Part shown: positions 35,710-49,972 of the stretch, one piece after another
Position numbering within the stretch: the stretch's first letter is position 1
Layout: each line of letters starts with the position of its first letter
From: Deinococcus aestuarii
GTDB lineage: Bacteria > Deinococcota > Deinococci > Deinococcales > Deinococcaceae
Direction of reading: 5' to 3'
Assembly (NCBI RefSeq): GCF_018863415.1
Contig: NZ_JAHKSN010000001.1
Location: 372,001 to 436,000 of the forward strand
DNA length: 64,000 nt
The notes under the pieces: generated by a model
Seen by the model: the letters and a program-made list of their open reading frames with translations, nothing else
Told to the model about the DNA's origin: nothing
Database searches by the model: none
Translations under genes and position numbers: made by a program

Positions 35710-36129
35710 TTACCCTATAAAGAGGAAAATCAGCACGGTCAGCAGAACCCGCAGTCCGGGCGTCATCCCAGGATGATGAACTACCGTCACGAACCAGAAC
35801 GTTCCTGCACCCACCGCCGCGATCACCACCGTGCTCCACACTCTCTGATCCGTCTGTTCCCAGGCCTGTCCTGCCACTGCCGCCGCCGCCCAGCCGGTCA
35901 CCCACAGCAGGACCCAGGGAATGAGCCTGGTCCAGGACTCCCCCTGCGAACTTTTTCTGGGCAGAAGCAGGCCCACACAGCAGGCCAGATAGAGCGCGAG
36001 CCCCAACCACCGCTCCCATACGTTCGGCAAACTGTCCAATCCACCGACAACGGTGATCCACCAGGCAAGTCCAAGAAGGGTGAGGATGCTGTTTTGGACA
36101 AACCCGAGTCCACCATACGAAGGCTGCAC
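35710..36129 (-). CDS. Small polytopic membrane protein, unknown
   Basis: 139 aa with four predicted helices (SILTLLGLAWWITVVGGL, WLGLALYLACCVGLLLP, LIPWVLLWVTGWAAAAVAG, VWSTVVIAAVGAGTFWFVTVV plus a C-terminal VLLTVLIFLFIG). Start GTG 36129 is chosen as the only in-frame start that keeps the first helix; its ribosome site is weak. G+C is somewhat lower than around it. No family recognised. Confidence 0.55.
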   Translation of the reverse strand: MQPSYGGLGFVQNSILTLLGLAWWITVVGGLDSLPNVWERWLGLALYLACCVGLLLPRKSSQGESWTRLIPWVLLWVTGWAAAAVAGQAWEQTDQRVWSTVVIAAVGAGTFWFVTVVHHPGMTPGLRVLLTVLIFLFIG

Positions 36130-36202
36130 CTCGGGAAGGTATCGTCCAGTTTCCTACCGTGCTCTGACCGACCAACGTGTTTCCACGCCGGGCTGCCCTC
36201 CC

Positions 36203-37369
36203 CTAGCTCAACAACTCCACGAAGTCGTCGTCCTCCGCGTCCTGGGCGGGGGGCAGGGTGAAGGTGAAGGTGGAGCCCTTGCCACGCTCGGACTCGACCC
36301 AGATCGTGCCGCCGTGCTCCTCGACGGCGAGCTTGCAGAAGGCCAGGCCCATGCCGGTGTCGAAGCGGCCGTGCAGGGTCAGGCGCGACTGCTCGAAGGC
36401 GGCGAAGAGGTTGGGGATGTCCTCGGCGGGGATGCCCTCGCCGTCGTCGCGCACGGAGATCAGCGTCTCGTCGCCGTCCTTGCGGACGCTAATCTGGATC
36501 ACGCCGCCCGTGCCCGTATGCTTCATGGCGTTGCTGAGCAAATTCGCCAGCACCCGGCGCAGGATCTCAGGGTCGGCGCGGGCGGGGCTGAGGTTGGGGG
36601 CCACCTCCACCCGGACCACCCGGTCGCGCAGGCCGGTGCCCACGTCGCCGCGTGATTGTTCGATGACCTCCTCGAACATCGGGCTGAACATCAGCTCGGG
36701 GCGCAGGTTCATCTTGCCCGCCTGGATTTTGCGCACGTCGAGCATGTTCACGGCGAGGTGGAGCAGGTGCTGGGTCTCGTCGTGGGCGATCTTGACGAGT
36801 TCGCGCGTGTCGTCGGGCACCCGGTCGTCCTCCTCGACGACTTCCAGCAGCCCCATGACGGCGGCAATGGGGTTTTTGAGGTCGTGGACGAGCATATGCA
36901 CGAGCTGGTCGCGCACCCGCTCCTCGTGTTCCCAGGTGTCGAGGCGTCGCTGAAGCGTGGTGATGCGGCCCTCCTGGTCGCGGTGCTGCGCCGCGCGGGC
37001 GAGCAGGGTGCGGACCTGAAGGGCCAGCGCGTCGGGCGCCGTCGTGTCGCTGATCAGGGCGTCGGCCCCCGCCGCGAGGAGGGCACCGAGGCCGTGCGTG
37101 CCCACCGCGAGCCAGCGGGTGCCCGCGAGTTCGGCCCGTTGCCTCAGCAGGGGCAGCACCTCGGCGAGGGGCACGCCGGGGGTGTCGGCATACAGGAGCG
37201 CGACGGCGGGCGGTCGGACGTGCGCCTCCCGCAGCAGCGTCTCGGCGTCGGGAACGGGGATCACCTGGGCCTGGGCCAGCGCGGGCGCGAGCCGGGCGGC
37301 CCGCGAGCGGTCGTGGGACACGACGAAGACCACCTGGGAATAGGCCACCTGGGCATCGGGACTCGGCAT
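36203..37369 (-). CDS. Orphan sensor histidine kinase with degenerate receiver-like N-terminus
   Basis: 388 aa, soluble. Residues about 10-125 have the alternating pattern of a receiver domain ([44 protein letters not shown]), but the acidic pair is HD/R and the conserved Lys near the end is missing, so it is a pseudo-receiver. A short coiled coil ([14 protein letters not shown]) leads to HisKA with phosphoacceptor His in [18 protein letters not shown] (about 170) and a HATPase domain: LLSNAMKHT (N box), [12 protein letters not shown] (G1), [16 protein letters not shown] (G2). No response regulator is adjacent. A TAGACT at 37382-37387 (12 nt from ATG) may be its -10. Confidence 0.85.
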   Translation of the reverse strand: MPSPDAQVAYSQVVFVVSHDRSRAARLAPALAQAQVIPVPDAETLLREAHVRPPAVALLYADTPGVPLAEVLPLLRQRAELAGTRWLAVGTHGLGALLAAGADALISDTTAPDALALQVRTLLARAAQHRDQEGRITTLQRRLDTWEHEERVRDQLVHMLVHDLKNPIAAVMGLLEVVEEDDRVPDDTRELVKIAHDETQHLLHLAVNMLDVRKIQAGKMNLRPELMFSPMFEEVIEQSRGDVGTGLRDRVVRVEVAPNLSPARADPEILRRVLANLLSNAMKHTGTGGVIQISVRKDGDETLISVRDDGEGIPAEDIPNLFAAFEQSRLTLHGRFDTGMGLAFCKLAVEEHGGTIWVESERGKGSTFTFTLPPAQDAEDDDFVELLS

Positions 37370-37456
37370 GACGTGCCCTGGAGTCTACCCCGTCAGCTCC
37401 GGCGCGAATACCGAAACCTCCCCCCTCCCCCGCAGGAGGATGAACCGTGGCCCAAG

Positions 37457-37489
37457 GAAAACACGCCCCCCCGGGCCGGAAGAGGCGTG
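37457..37489 (-). terminator. Rho-independent terminator of the sugar ABC operon
   Basis: Transcribed strand: CACGCCTC pairs with GGGGCGTG (8 bp, one G-U) and is followed by TTTTCCTT. It lies about 20 nt after the permease stop at 37510. Confidence 0.7.
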
Positions 37490-37509
37490 CCGCAGGGCGA
37501 CCGACGAAC

Positions 37510-38372
37510 TTACCCCTTCACGCTCCCGGCGAGCAGGCCGCGCACGAAGTAGCGCCCCAGCAGGATGTACACGAGCAGCGTGGGCAGCGCCGCGAGGATC
37601 GCCCCCGCCATCGGCAGGTTCCAGCTCACCGCCTGCCCGCCCGCGAGTTGCGAGAGGGCGTAGGTCACGGGCTGCGAACTCGTGTTCGTCAGCGTCGCCG
37701 CGAACAGGAACTCGTTCCAGACCTGGGTGAACTCCCAGATGATCACGACGACGAAGCCGGGCACGCTCAGTGGAAAGATCACCTGGCGGTAGATGTTCCA
37801 GAAGCCCGCGCCGTCGATGGTCGCCGCCTCGACGAGCGCGTCGGGCACCTCGGCGTAGTAGTTGCGGAAGATCAGGGTGGTGATGGGCAGACCGTACACG
37901 ACGTGCGCCAGGATCAGCCCCCAGATCGAGCCGTACAGGCCGAGCGACTTCACGAACTGGAAGAGGGGGATCAGCACCGCCTGGTACGGGATGAACATGC
38001 CGAAGAGCATCAGCGCGAAGAGGGTGTTCGCCCCCCGGAACTTCCATTTGGCGAGCGCGTAGCCGTTGAGACTGCCCAGCAGCGCCGAGAGGATCGTGGC
38101 GACCACCGCGAGAAAGAGGCTGTTGAGCATGTTCCCGCCGATCTTGCCCCAGGCGTCGGCGAAGCTCGCCCAGTTCAGCGCGCGGGGCCACTGCCACGTC
38201 GTGGCGAGGTTGATCGCGTCCGGGGACTTCAGCGCCGTGGCAATCAAAAGGTAGATCGGCAGCAGGAAAAACAGCGCGGCGACGACGAGCAGGGCGTACA
38301 GCCCGGCCCGGCTCAGCCCGAACCGGCGCGAGGCGGGCGCGGGGCCCGCCGTGGTGGTGGGAACGGTGGTCG

Positions 38373-38376
<4 letters not shown>
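37510..38376 (-). CDS. CUT1 sugar ABC transporter permease (MalG-type)
   Basis: 288 aa, six membrane helices. The EAA loop that docks the ATPase reads [31 protein letters not shown] (about 185-215). The N-terminal segment before the first helix is Thr/Pro/Ala-rich. ATG 38376 overlaps the stop of the partner permease (ATGA). Last gene of the operon; the ATPase must come from elsewhere, as is usual for this class. Confidence 0.92.
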
Positions 38377-39497
<1,121 letters not shown>

Positions 39498-39526
39498 GGG
39501 TGCTTCACCTCTTTTTTCGGGACGCA

Positions 39527-39572
39527 GGTTGTGGGTTGTAGGCCGCAGGGAACCCCCCCACAACCCACAACC
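39527..39572. repeat. 13-bp perfect inverted repeat between binding-protein and permease genes
   Basis: GGTTGTGGGTTGT at 39527-39539 and ACAACCCACAACC at 39560-39572, 20-nt loop. It lies in the 94-bp gap between the solute-binding protein stop and the MalF-type permease start, with no T-run behind it on the minus strand. A stem here could protect the binding-protein mRNA and lower permease expression, as known in other ABC operons. Confidence 0.65.
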
Positions 39573-39591
39573 CACGACCTCTACCCTGGTG

Positions 39592-40823
39592 TTACTGGCC
39601 GATGCCCGAGCGGGTGGCGAGTTGCTGGGCGGCGGCGGCGGCGCCCTGGGCGTTCTTGCTGGCGACGAACTGGTCGATCACCGCGCCGAAGGCGCTCATG
39701 AAGCTTTCGGGGGCGACGGCGCCGTGGACGAGCGAGCCCACGATCTTGTTGCGCTTCCAATCGGCGGCGGCCGCGCGGCTGTAGGTGTTGTACTTGCTCA
39801 GGTCGGAGTCGGTGCGGGCGGCGATGGAGCCCTTCAGGGGGTTGAAGGCGTCCTGGCCGGCCTTGGAGCCCATCAGCCTCAGCCAGTTCAGCGCCTCGGT
39901 GCGGTTCTTGACGCCCTTGGGCAGCCCGAAGGAGTCCGCGAGCATCACGAAGGTGCCGCCCGTGCCGGGGCTGGGCGTGAACCCGAAGCCGGTGTTGGGC
40001 TGGAGCTTCTTGGTGGTGGTGAAGTACCCGGCGGCCCAGTCGCCCATGATGTTGAAGGCGCTCGTGCCGTCGGCGATGCGGTCGGAAGCCTGTTGCCAGC
40101 TCAGGCCGGAGGCGTCCTTGTTGGCGCAGTCCATGACCCGCCCAAAGGTGGTGAAGCCCTGCACGACCTTGGGGTCGGTGAACTTGGTCTTGCCAGCCCA
40201 GAGGTTTTGCCAGCCCTGCGCGCCCAGGGTGCCGATCATCACGCTCTCCCAGAGGTGCTGCTGGGTCCAGTTCTCGCCGACGACCAGCGGCGCGGCAACG
40301 CCCTTGGCCTTGAGGGCTGAGCAGGTCGTCAGGAACTCGGCCCAGGTCTTGGGCGCGGTGACACCCCAGGCCTTGAGCTTGGCGGGGTTGTACCACATCA
40401 CGTTCGAGCGGTGGACGTTGACGGGCACGCTCCAGATACCGCCCTTGGAGGAGAGCAGCCCGATCACGTCCTTGGGAAACGCCTTGTCCCAGCCCTCGGA
40501 CTTGAAGAGGCTGGAGAGGTCCTCCATGCGGTTCGACACGACCCAGGTGCCGATGAGTTCCTGCCCGGCGTGCACCTGGAAGGAATCGGGGGGCGTGCCG
40601 CCGAGCATGCGGGTCTTGAGGACCGCCTTGGCGTTCGTGCCCGCGCCGCCCGAGACGGTCGCGTTGTCCACGGCCACCGTGGGGTAGCGCTGCTTGTAGA
40701 GCTTGACGAGGGCGTCGAGGGCCGGACCCTCGTCACCCGACCACCACGAGAAGATCTCGAGCTTCCCGGCGGCGGAGGCGGTGCCCGTCACGGTGAGGGC
40801 GGCGGCGATCAAGAGAGCTTTTT

Positions 40824-40827
<4 letters not shown>
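39592..40827 (-). CDS. Sugar ABC transporter solute-binding protein
   Basis: 411 aa. Signal peptide [19 protein letters not shown], cut before [10 protein letters not shown]; no lipobox Cys, so probably periplasmic rather than lipid-anchored. The mature part matches extracellular family 1 solute-binding proteins ([70 protein letters not shown]). The sugar is unknown. ATG 40827 follows GGAGGA at 6 nt and overlaps the regulator's stop (ATGA). Confidence 0.92.
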
Positions 40828-42152
<1,325 letters not shown>

Positions 42153-42266
42153 AGGGGCTCCAGGGGGCAGAGGAACAGGGCACGGGCGTGGGCAGGAGAC
42201 CGGGGCCTTCGCAGGACGCTCTTCAGGAAGTCTTGTTGCAAGACTCATCTTGCCTCATCGGCCTTT

Positions 42267-42285
42267 GTTTGTCAAAAGAACAAAC
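42267..42285 (-). promoter_or_regulatory. ROK/XylR-like operator overlapping the -35 of the sugar operon
   Basis: Inverted repeat GTTTGT (42267-42272) and ACAAAC (42280-42285), 7-nt spacer, similar to the half-sites of xylose repressor operators. On the minus strand it contains the -35 hexamer TTGACA (42270-42275); 17 nt further lies CAAGAT as a -10. A bound repressor would block the promoter of the regulator and its downstream transport genes. Confidence 0.6.
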
Positions 42286-42313
42286 GAAGGGGCAACGCTA
42301 CCGGGCGGGTAAC

Positions 42314-42340
42314 AGAAAGGGGGCCGGGAGAACACCCCCA
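42314..42340 (-). terminator. Probable terminator of lysS
   Basis: On the minus strand GGGGGT...CCCCC (5-6 bp stem) followed by TTTCTGTT, about 30 nt after the lysS stop and before the sugar-operon operator. Confidence 0.5.
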
Positions 42341-42367
42341 GCCCTTCCTAAACGCCGACCAACGCCC

Positions 42368-43924
42368 TCAACTTCTCGGGGCTTCGTCCTCCACCTCGCC
42401 TCCCGAACGGCCCTGGCCCTCGGGGCGAAGCAGCGGGAAGAGCAGCACGTCGCGGATGGAGTCGCTGTCTGTCAGCAGCATGGCGAGGCGGTCCATACCC
42501 ATCCCCATCCCGGCGGCGGGGGGCATCCCGTACTCCAGCGCGAGGAGAAAATCCTCGTCCTGCTCGTGGGCCTCGTCGTCCCCGGCGTCGCGGCGGGCGG
42601 ACTGCGCCTCGAAGCGGGCACGCTGGTCGAGGGCGTCATTCAGCTCGGAGTAGATCGGCGCCAGCTCGAAGCCCGCCATGAAGAGGTCGGCGCGCTCCGC
42701 GAGGCCCGGGCGGCTGCGGTGGGCCTTGACCAGCGGGCTGATCGCCAGCGGCACGTCGGTCACGAAGGTGGGGTGGATCAGCGTGTGCTCGACGTACTCG
42801 CCGAAGAGCTTGTCGAGGAGCTTGTAATCGGGGACCTTGCGCAGCTCCGGGTGGCGCTCGTCGGTCCAGGTGCGCAGCCGGGCGAGGTCGGTGGGGTCGA
42901 AGTCGAGCCCGGCCGCCTGTTGGAGCGCCGTCACGAAGTCGAGCCGCTTGAAGGGCACGCTGAAGTCCACCTCCTGGCCCTGATAGGTCAGCCGCGGCTC
43001 CCCCTTGACCTCGGTGACGAGGCCGTGGAGCAGCTCCTCGATCAGCCGCATCATGTCCTCGTAATCCCCGTAGGCGAAGTAGGCTTCCAGCATGGTGAAT
43101 TCGGGATTGTGGGTGCGGTCGATGCCCTCGTTGCGGTAGTTGCGTCCGATCTCGTACACGCGCTCGAAGCCGCCGACGAGGAGGCGCTTGAGGTACAGCT
43201 CCAGGCTGATGCGGAGCGAGAACTCGTGCCCCAGCGCGTTGTGGAAGGTCTTGAAGGGCCGCGCCTCCGTCCCGCCCGGCACGACTTGCAGGGTGGGGCC
43301 CTCCACCTCCAGAAAGCCGCGCTCGTCGAGGAAGCGGCGGATGTACCCGATGGCGCGGGCGCGGGTCCGGTACGCCTCTCGCCGCTCGGGGCTCACCATC
43401 AGGTCGAGGTAGCGGCGGCGGGCGCGCAATTCCTCGTCCTGGAGACCGTGGAACTTGCTGGGCAGGGGGTGCAGGCTCTTGACCAGGGGCCGCCACGACC
43501 GCACCCGCAGGGTGAGCTGCCCCGTCCGCGTGACGAAGGGAAAGCCCGTGACGCCGATGAGGTCGCCCAGGTCCATCCGCTTGGTCGCGTCGAAGTGCTC
43601 GGTGTCCTGCTTGGAAAAGTGCAGTTGGATCTGCCCGTCCTCGTCTCCCAGGTCGGCGAAGGCGGCCTTGCCCATGTGGCGCAGCAGGGTGACGCGGCCC
43701 GCGAGCGAGTAGGTCTCCTCCGGCCACTCCTGCCCGGGCTCCAGCCTGCCCTGCTCGTCGGGCGGGTGGGCTTTGATCACGTCGCGGGCGTGATGGGTCT
43801 GGGGGAAGCGGTACGGGAAGGGCTCGAACCCCGCCTCTCGCCAGGCGTCGAGGTTGTTGAGGCGGCTGACGGTCTGCTCGTGCAGGCCCTCACGGCGGGG
43901 ACCGGGGAAAGGCGCGTCGGACAT
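42368..43924 (-). CDS. lysS: Lysyl-tRNA synthetase (class II)
   Basis: 518 aa; charges tRNA(Lys). N-terminal OB-fold anticodon-binding domain (about 55-150: [29 protein letters not shown]), then the class II core with motif 1 ([16 protein letters not shown]), motif 2 ([27 protein letters not shown]) and motif 3 ([20 protein letters not shown]). ATG 43924 has no ribosome site; TATACT at 43932-43937 lies 7 nt upstream, so leaderless. The C-terminal tail ([19 protein letters not shown]) is extra. Confidence 0.96.
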   Translation of the reverse strand: MSDAPFPGPRREGLHEQTVSRLNNLDAWREAGFEPFPYRFPQTHHARDVIKAHPPDEQGRLEPGQEWPEETYSLAGRVTLLRHMGKAAFADLGDEDGQIQLHFSKQDTEHFDATKRMDLGDLIGVTGFPFVTRTGQLTLRVRSWRPLVKSLHPLPSKFHGLQDEELRARRRYLDLMVSPERREAYRTRARAIGYIRRFLDERGFLEVEGPTLQVVPGGTEARPFKTFHNALGHEFSLRISLELYLKRLLVGGFERVYEIGRNYRNEGIDRTHNPEFTMLEAYFAYGDYEDMMRLIEELLHGLVTEVKGEPRLTYQGQEVDFSVPFKRLDFVTALQQAAGLDFDPTDLARLRTWTDERHPELRKVPDYKLLDKLFGEYVEHTLIHPTFVTDVPLAISPLVKAHRSRPGLAERADLFMAGFELAPIYSELNDALDQRARFEAQSARRDAGDDEAHEQDEDFLLALEYGMPPAAGMGMGMDRLAMLLTDSDSIRDVLLFPLLRPEGQGRSGGEVEDEAPRS

Positions 43925-43931
43925 GAGGGGG

Positions 43932-43937
43932 AGTATA
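43932..43937 (-). promoter_or_regulatory. -10 element of leaderless lysS promoter
   Basis: TATACT on the minus strand, then CCCCCTC and the lysS ATG. It lies inside the 88-bp gap behind greA, so lysS can be expressed on its own. Confidence 0.65.
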
Positions 43938-43946
43938 GGAGGCATG

Positions 43947-44012
43947 GGGCAGAAGGCCGAAAGCGGAAGGCAGAAGGCCATCCCGCCGCCCTCTGCCTTT
44001 GACCTTCTGCCC
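43947..44012. repeat. Inverted repeat between greA and lysS
   Basis: GGGCAGAAGG (43947-43956) and CCTTCTGCCC (44003-44012), a perfect 10-bp pair, with a second nested GGCAGAAGG/CTCTGCC pair. The right arm touches the greA stop codon, so the stem would form the 3' end of greA mRNA. Confidence 0.6.
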
Positions 44013-44501
44013 TCAGTATTCGACCGTCTTGACCCGGTACTTGACCTGCTTGCCGTTGCCGAGGTTCACGACGAAGGAGTCGCCCACCTTGCGGCCCATC
44101 ATCGCGCGGCCCACCGGGCTGTCCTCGCTGATGCGCGGCACGCTGCCGCCGAGCACCGCCGCCTCGGGCACGCTGACGACCTGCACCCGCATGTCCTTGC
44201 CGGTCGCCTCGTTGGCGAGGGCGACGACCGCGCCCAGCGTGATCTGGTCGTCCTGGCCGTGGTCTTCGATGATGGAGGCGCGGGCGAGGGTGTCTTCGAG
44301 TTCCTCAATGCGGGCCTCGATCCCCATCTTCTCGCGCTTGGCGTCCTCCAGGCCGGTGTCCTCGTTGTCGGCGCTCGTCTCCATCTGCTCTTGCAGGATG
44401 CGGGTCGCCTCCGTGAGGCGCCGCTGCTCCTGCTCCAGGGTGCGCTCCAACCGGGCGTACCCCTCACGGGTGAGTTTGACCTGTTTGGTTGCGTGTACCA
44501 C
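44013..44501 (-). CDS. greA: Transcription elongation factor GreA
   Basis: 162 aa. N-terminal coiled coil that enters the RNA polymerase secondary channel ([23 protein letters not shown]...[30 protein letters not shown]) with acidic residues at its tip (DNEDTGLED), and a C-terminal domain ([46 protein letters not shown]) of FKBP-like fold. The tip acidic pair is kept, so transcript cleavage activity is expected. Start GTG 44501 follows GGAGG; a longer frame to 44570 is unlikely. Confidence 0.94.
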   Translation of the reverse strand: MVHATKQVKLTREGYARLERTLEQEQRRLTEATRILQEQMETSADNEDTGLEDAKREKMGIEARIEELEDTLARASIIEDHGQDDQITLGAVVALANEATGKDMRVQVVSVPEAAVLGGSVPRISEDSPVGRAMMGRKVGDSFVVNLGNGKQVKYRVKTVEY

Positions 44502-44724
44502 TGCGTCCTCCACTCCAGCCGGGTGAGAAAAGGGGAAAGTTCTTCTGGGAATTGCCCAGCATTCTGCCACAGCCCCGTTTCGCTGACAACGAAGGGTTGA
44601 CCACCCCGTCAGACGGCCCGCCGGGGGGTGACTCCCCCCGACAGCCGGTCGGACGGAAAAGACGACGGGCCGGGGGTCAGGCGGCCGTGGCCGCTCCGTC
44701 TCCCCCGGGCCCCTGTGAGCAGGC
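44502..44724. other. Intergenic region between greA and the beta-rich exported protein
   Basis: 222 bp holding the greA promoter region and the 3' end of the exported protein gene. Minus-strand GCGGCC/GGCCGC palindromes lie near 44681-44694 but lack a T-run. No gene is supported. Confidence 0.3.
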
Positions 44725-45729
44725 TTACTTGGGCAGGAACGAGAGGCTCAGCAGCCAGCGGCTGGTCATGCGGTCGCGCGGCCACTCGTAGCCGATGCTG
44801 GGGCCGACGAGGACGGGCAGGGCCTCGACCCGGAAGAGGAGGTCGCCGCGCACGGCGGTGTAGTCGTCGGTCCATTTGCGGGTCACGCGGGTCCGCACGG
44901 CGCCCAGGGTGAAGGCGGGCGGCGTCTGTGCGACCGGCAGGCGGTAGGTCACGCCGAAGTTGGACTCCTGGTAGCGGGCGAAGTTCAGGTCGTCCACGGG
45001 CACCGTCCCGACCGCGAAGCGTTCGAGGTGCGAGCCGTCGAAGGTCAGCCCCGTGACGGGCGTGATGTTCGCGCCCACGCTGAGGTCCACGCTGCCCTGC
45101 GCCTGCCGCTGCACCGGGAAGGTGAAGGCGCGCGCCGTCGTGCCGAAACTGGTGTTCAGCCGACCGAAGGAACGCCCGTACCCCCCGCCGACCTCAGTCT
45201 GGGTGTAGGGCGCGACCACCTCACGGTCCCCGCCCTGGTAGTCGTAGGCCACGCCCACGTTGTTCAGGACCCGGACCCGGTCACCGGCCACCGTGAAGGC
45301 GTACCCGCCCGTGAAGCGCGAGTAGGCCGTGTTGCCCTGAAGACGAGCGCTGTACTGCACGCCTTTGAAGGGATCGTGCGTCACCTCCAGCCGCGGAATC
45401 CCGGCGGTCGCCGTCGCCCCGTTGTCGAACACGCCGACGGCGAAGAGCGTGTCCTTCGCCCGCGTGCTGACGTTGTATTCCCAGTAGTTCGGCTGCTTGG
45501 CGAGCGAGACCCGGATGTCCTGGGCCAGGGGCAGCGGGAAGTACCGCACCCCGAATCCCACCTCGTTCGAGGCGAGGAGCTCCGTCGTCGAGAAGCGCGA
45601 CAGGTAGTTGGCGGGCAGGCGCAAGCCCCCGGGCGCGGGCGGCCCCGGCTGGGCGGCGGCGAGGGCGGACGGGCTCAGCGCCAGGGCCACGGCCCCGGCC
45701 TTCAGAAGTTGGGAAGCGCGGGAAAACAC
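44725..45729 (-). CDS. Exported beta-rich (outer-membrane barrel-like) protein
   Basis: 334 aa. Signal peptide ([17 protein letters not shown], then AAQPG), then sequence with strong strand alternation throughout ([109 protein letters not shown]). The C-terminus ends [12 protein letters not shown], resembling the last strand of a barrel. GTG 45729 is the start consistent with the signal peptide. No specific family recognised; an outer-membrane or S-layer-associated barrel is likely. Confidence 0.65.
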   Translation of the reverse strand: MFSRASQLLKAGAVALALSPSALAAAQPGPPAPGGLRLPANYLSRFSTTELLASNEVGFGVRYFPLPLAQDIRVSLAKQPNYWEYNVSTRAKDTLFAVGVFDNGATATAGIPRLEVTHDPFKGVQYSARLQGNTAYSRFTGGYAFTVAGDRVRVLNNVGVAYDYQGGDREVVAPYTQTEVGGGYGRSFGRLNTSFGTTARAFTFPVQRQAQGSVDLSVGANITPVTGLTFDGSHLERFAVGTVPVDDLNFARYQESNFGVTYRLPVAQTPPAFTLGAVRTRVTRKWTDDYTAVRGDLLFRVEALPVLVGPSIGYEWPRDRMTSRWLLSLSFLPK

Positions 45730-45858
45730 CCCAGCATCGTGAGGGGCAACCCTAGGCGGGGCCGAACGGTGGTCTAGACAGACCCGGCGCGGCTGCCGGG
45801 AACTTCACAGAAAATAGGCGGCTGACATCTCGTTCTGACCCTTTCCTGACCGCCGTCC

Positions 45859-48147
<2,289 letters not shown>

Positions 48148-48153
48148 GTGGGG

Positions 48154-48159
48154 AGCATA
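48154..48159 (-). promoter_or_regulatory. -10 element of leaderless mutS2 promoter
   Basis: TATGCT on the minus strand, then CCCCAC (6 nt) and the GTG start. Confidence 0.6.
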
Positions 48160-48473
48160 ACAACGCCCCCCCGGAAGGAACGTGCGCCGGGTGGCTTAGG
48201 GAAGGTTGCGAACAAGGCCGCTCGCCCTCCCCGCTTCTGCGTGATGGCCGCGCTCACCCCACCAGGAACCGCCCAGCCGACAGGCCGGGAGCAGGCGGCG
48301 ACGAGCCCGACCTCCTCAAGGGCCCAGGCCGTCCCCATGCCTCTCAGGAGAAGCGACGGCCAGCAGGCAGCGCGGGCGCGACGTGGGCGGCCCTTCCCCG
48401 CGTTCGACGTTCGGGAAGAGTCGGGGGCCGCCCCAAAGCGTGGGGCCCCCCGGTGGCGCGGCCCCTCCCCTGC

Positions 48474-48479
48474 TACCCT
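48474..48479 (+). promoter_or_regulatory. -10 element of leaderless FMN reductase promoter
   Basis: TGCTACCCT (extended -10) followed by GCCCCGC (7 nt) and GTG 48487. Confidence 0.55.
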
Positions 48480-48486
48480 GCCCCGC

Positions 48487-49074
48487 GTGACCCCGCTGCG
48501 CCTCACCGTGCTCTCGACCAGCCTCGATCCCGTCAGCCGCAGCCGCTGGATGGCCGGGCTGGCGGCGTCGCAGCTCCGCGAGGCCGGGCACACGGTCACC
48601 CTCCTCGACCTGCGGGAGACGCCGCTGCCCCTCTTCGACAACGACACCTGCTACGCCCACCCCAACGCTGGGCTCTATCACCGGGCCATCCGGGAGGCGG
48701 ACGGCGTGTTTCTCGGGGTGCCTGTCTACAACTGGGGGCTGGGAGCGGGCGTGAAAAACCTCGTCGAACTCACGGGCAGCACCGACCCCGAGCGCGGGCT
48801 GCACGGCGCGTGGTTCGACCGGGTGGTGACCTTTCTCGTGTCGGGCGGGCTGGGCCACGGCTACCTCAGCCACGGGGCCCTCGCCTTCGGGCTGATGACG
48901 GACTTCCGGTGCGTGATCAACCCGCACTTCACCTACGCGACCTCCGCCGAGTGGGCGGCGGACGGGGTGCCGGGCGAGTGGCTCGCGGAGAGGCTGGCCC
49001 GCACGGTCGAGCGCGGGGTGGACCTCGCCGCCCGCCTGGGGGACCGCCCCTACCGCTCGGTGTGGGAGGTCTGA
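48487..49074 (+). CDS. NAD(P)H-dependent FMN reductase / flavodoxin-like oxidoreductase
   Basis: 195-aa flavodoxin-fold protein. [22 protein letters not shown] is the phosphate-binding first loop, [13 protein letters not shown] the second region, and [27 protein letters not shown] the FMN isoalloxazine-contacting block (the GxPxYN..... pattern typical of this family). Electron acceptor unknown; candidates are quinones or free flavin. GTG 48487 is leaderless. It is followed 2 nt later by a pseudouridine synthase gene. Confidence 0.85.
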   Translation: MTPLRLTVLSTSLDPVSRSRWMAGLAASQLREAGHTVTLLDLRETPLPLFDNDTCYAHPNAGLYHRAIREADGVFLGVPVYNWGLGAGVKNLVELTGSTDPERGLHGAWFDRVVTFLVSGGLGHGYLSHGALAFGLMTDFRCVINPHFTYATSAEWAADGVPGEWLAERLARTVERGVDLAARLGDRPYRSVWEV

Positions 49075-49076
49075 GG

Positions 49077-49841
49077 GTGACCCTCCCTGTCTCCCGAGCC
49101 CCCCTCCTCCCGCCCACCGAGAAGCCGCGCGTCGTCGTCGAGCACCCCGACTTCTACGTGGTCCACAAGCCCGCGCTGTGGCTGACCCATCCGGTGCGGG
49201 CGCGGGTGGACGTGCCCGACGTGCTGGCCTTCATGCGGGCGGAGACGGGCGAGCGGGACCTCGCGCCCCCCCACCGTCTCGACCGGGAGACGAGCGGGGC
49301 GCAACTCCTGAGCCGCGACCCGGACGCCGCGCGGCGCTTTTTCACCCTCTTCAAGGAACACATCGTCGGCAAGACGTACCTCGCCGTCGTGCACGGGGCG
49401 CCGGAGTGGGACCGGCGCACGCTCGACGCCCCGCTCGGTGACCTCGGCCTGGGCGGGGCGAACCGGGTGGCGATCCGGCAGGCGGTCGTGCCGAACGGGC
49501 GACCCGCCGTGACCGACTTCCGGGTGGTGGGACGGCGGGCGGGCTTCACGCTGATCGAGGCGTACCCGCGCTCGGGACGGCTGCACCAGATTCGGGCGCA
49601 TCTCGCGCACCTCGGGCTGCCGATGGTCGGGGACAAGATTTACGGGCGCGACCCGCAGGCCTTCCTCGACTTCATGGAGACGGGGCAGACGCCGGAGCTG
49701 ACGGCACGCCTGCTGCTCCCCCGCCAGGCCCTGCACGCCGCACGGATCGCCTTTCCCTGGGCGGGCACCCAGTTCGTCGCGGAGGTCCCCCTCGCGCCCG
49801 ATCTGCAAGCCTTCTGGGACGGGGTGCCGGACCCGGGGTGA
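49077..49841 (+). CDS. RluA-family pseudouridine synthase
   Basis: 254 aa. The catalytic motif [16 protein letters not shown] (catalytic Asp in RLD) lies at about 65-80; [33 protein letters not shown] and LHAARIAF are the other family blocks. It has no N-terminal S4 domain, as in RluA/TruC-type enzymes that modify 23S rRNA or tRNA. Which uridine it modifies cannot be told. GTG 49077 lies 2 nt after the reductase stop, so the pair is an operon. Confidence 0.9.
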   Translation: MTLPVSRAPLLPPTEKPRVVVEHPDFYVVHKPALWLTHPVRARVDVPDVLAFMRAETGERDLAPPHRLDRETSGAQLLSRDPDAARRFFTLFKEHIVGKTYLAVVHGAPEWDRRTLDAPLGDLGLGGANRVAIRQAVVPNGRPAVTDFRVVGRRAGFTLIEAYPRSGRLHQIRAHLAHLGLPMVGDKIYGRDPQAFLDFMETGQTPELTARLLLPRQALHAARIAFPWAGTQFVAEVPLAPDLQAFWDGVPDPG

Positions 49842-49972
49842 AGGGACCGGGAGCGGAGATCAATCCTTTTAGGATGCCGTCTGCGAGACCCTTCGCTCAG
49901 GGCGACAACCCTTTTGCGGATGCTCCAGGCGAAGGGGCACAGACCACCCGCCGTTGTGCTCCCTCCCGAACT
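49842..49972. other. Intergenic gap with repeat-like sequence
   Basis: Contains GACCCTTCGCTCAGGGCGAC near 49888-49907 flanked by TCCTTTTAGGATGCCG and AACCCTTTTGCGG, which looks like a small non-coding dispersed repeat rather than a gene. CCCT(TCGCT)CAGGG forms a short stem. Confidence 0.35.

Larger units (their letters stand above)
48148..48486. other. Intergenic region between divergent mutS2 and FMN reductase genes
   Basis: 339 bp between two leaderless promoters: TATGCT at 48154-48159 (minus, mutS2) and TACCCT at 48474-48479 (plus). No tRNA, terminator or credible small gene is seen in between; a CCGGAAGGAA string near 48169-48178 was checked as possible SRP RNA but the flanks do not fold accordingly. 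The sequence is GC-rich with several short palindromes around 48428-48452. Confidence 0.4.

Noticed and set aside
42246..42248. ATG 42248 as the start of the ROK regulator
   Set aside because: It overlaps the best -10 for the TTGACA box at 42270-42275; GTG 42152 has a better ribosome site and still includes the full DNA-binding domain.
48148..48260. Possible SRP or other small RNA (CCGGAAGGAA string)
   Set aside because: Flanking bases do not form the conserved SRP helix and tetraloop, and no promoter-terminator pair encloses it.
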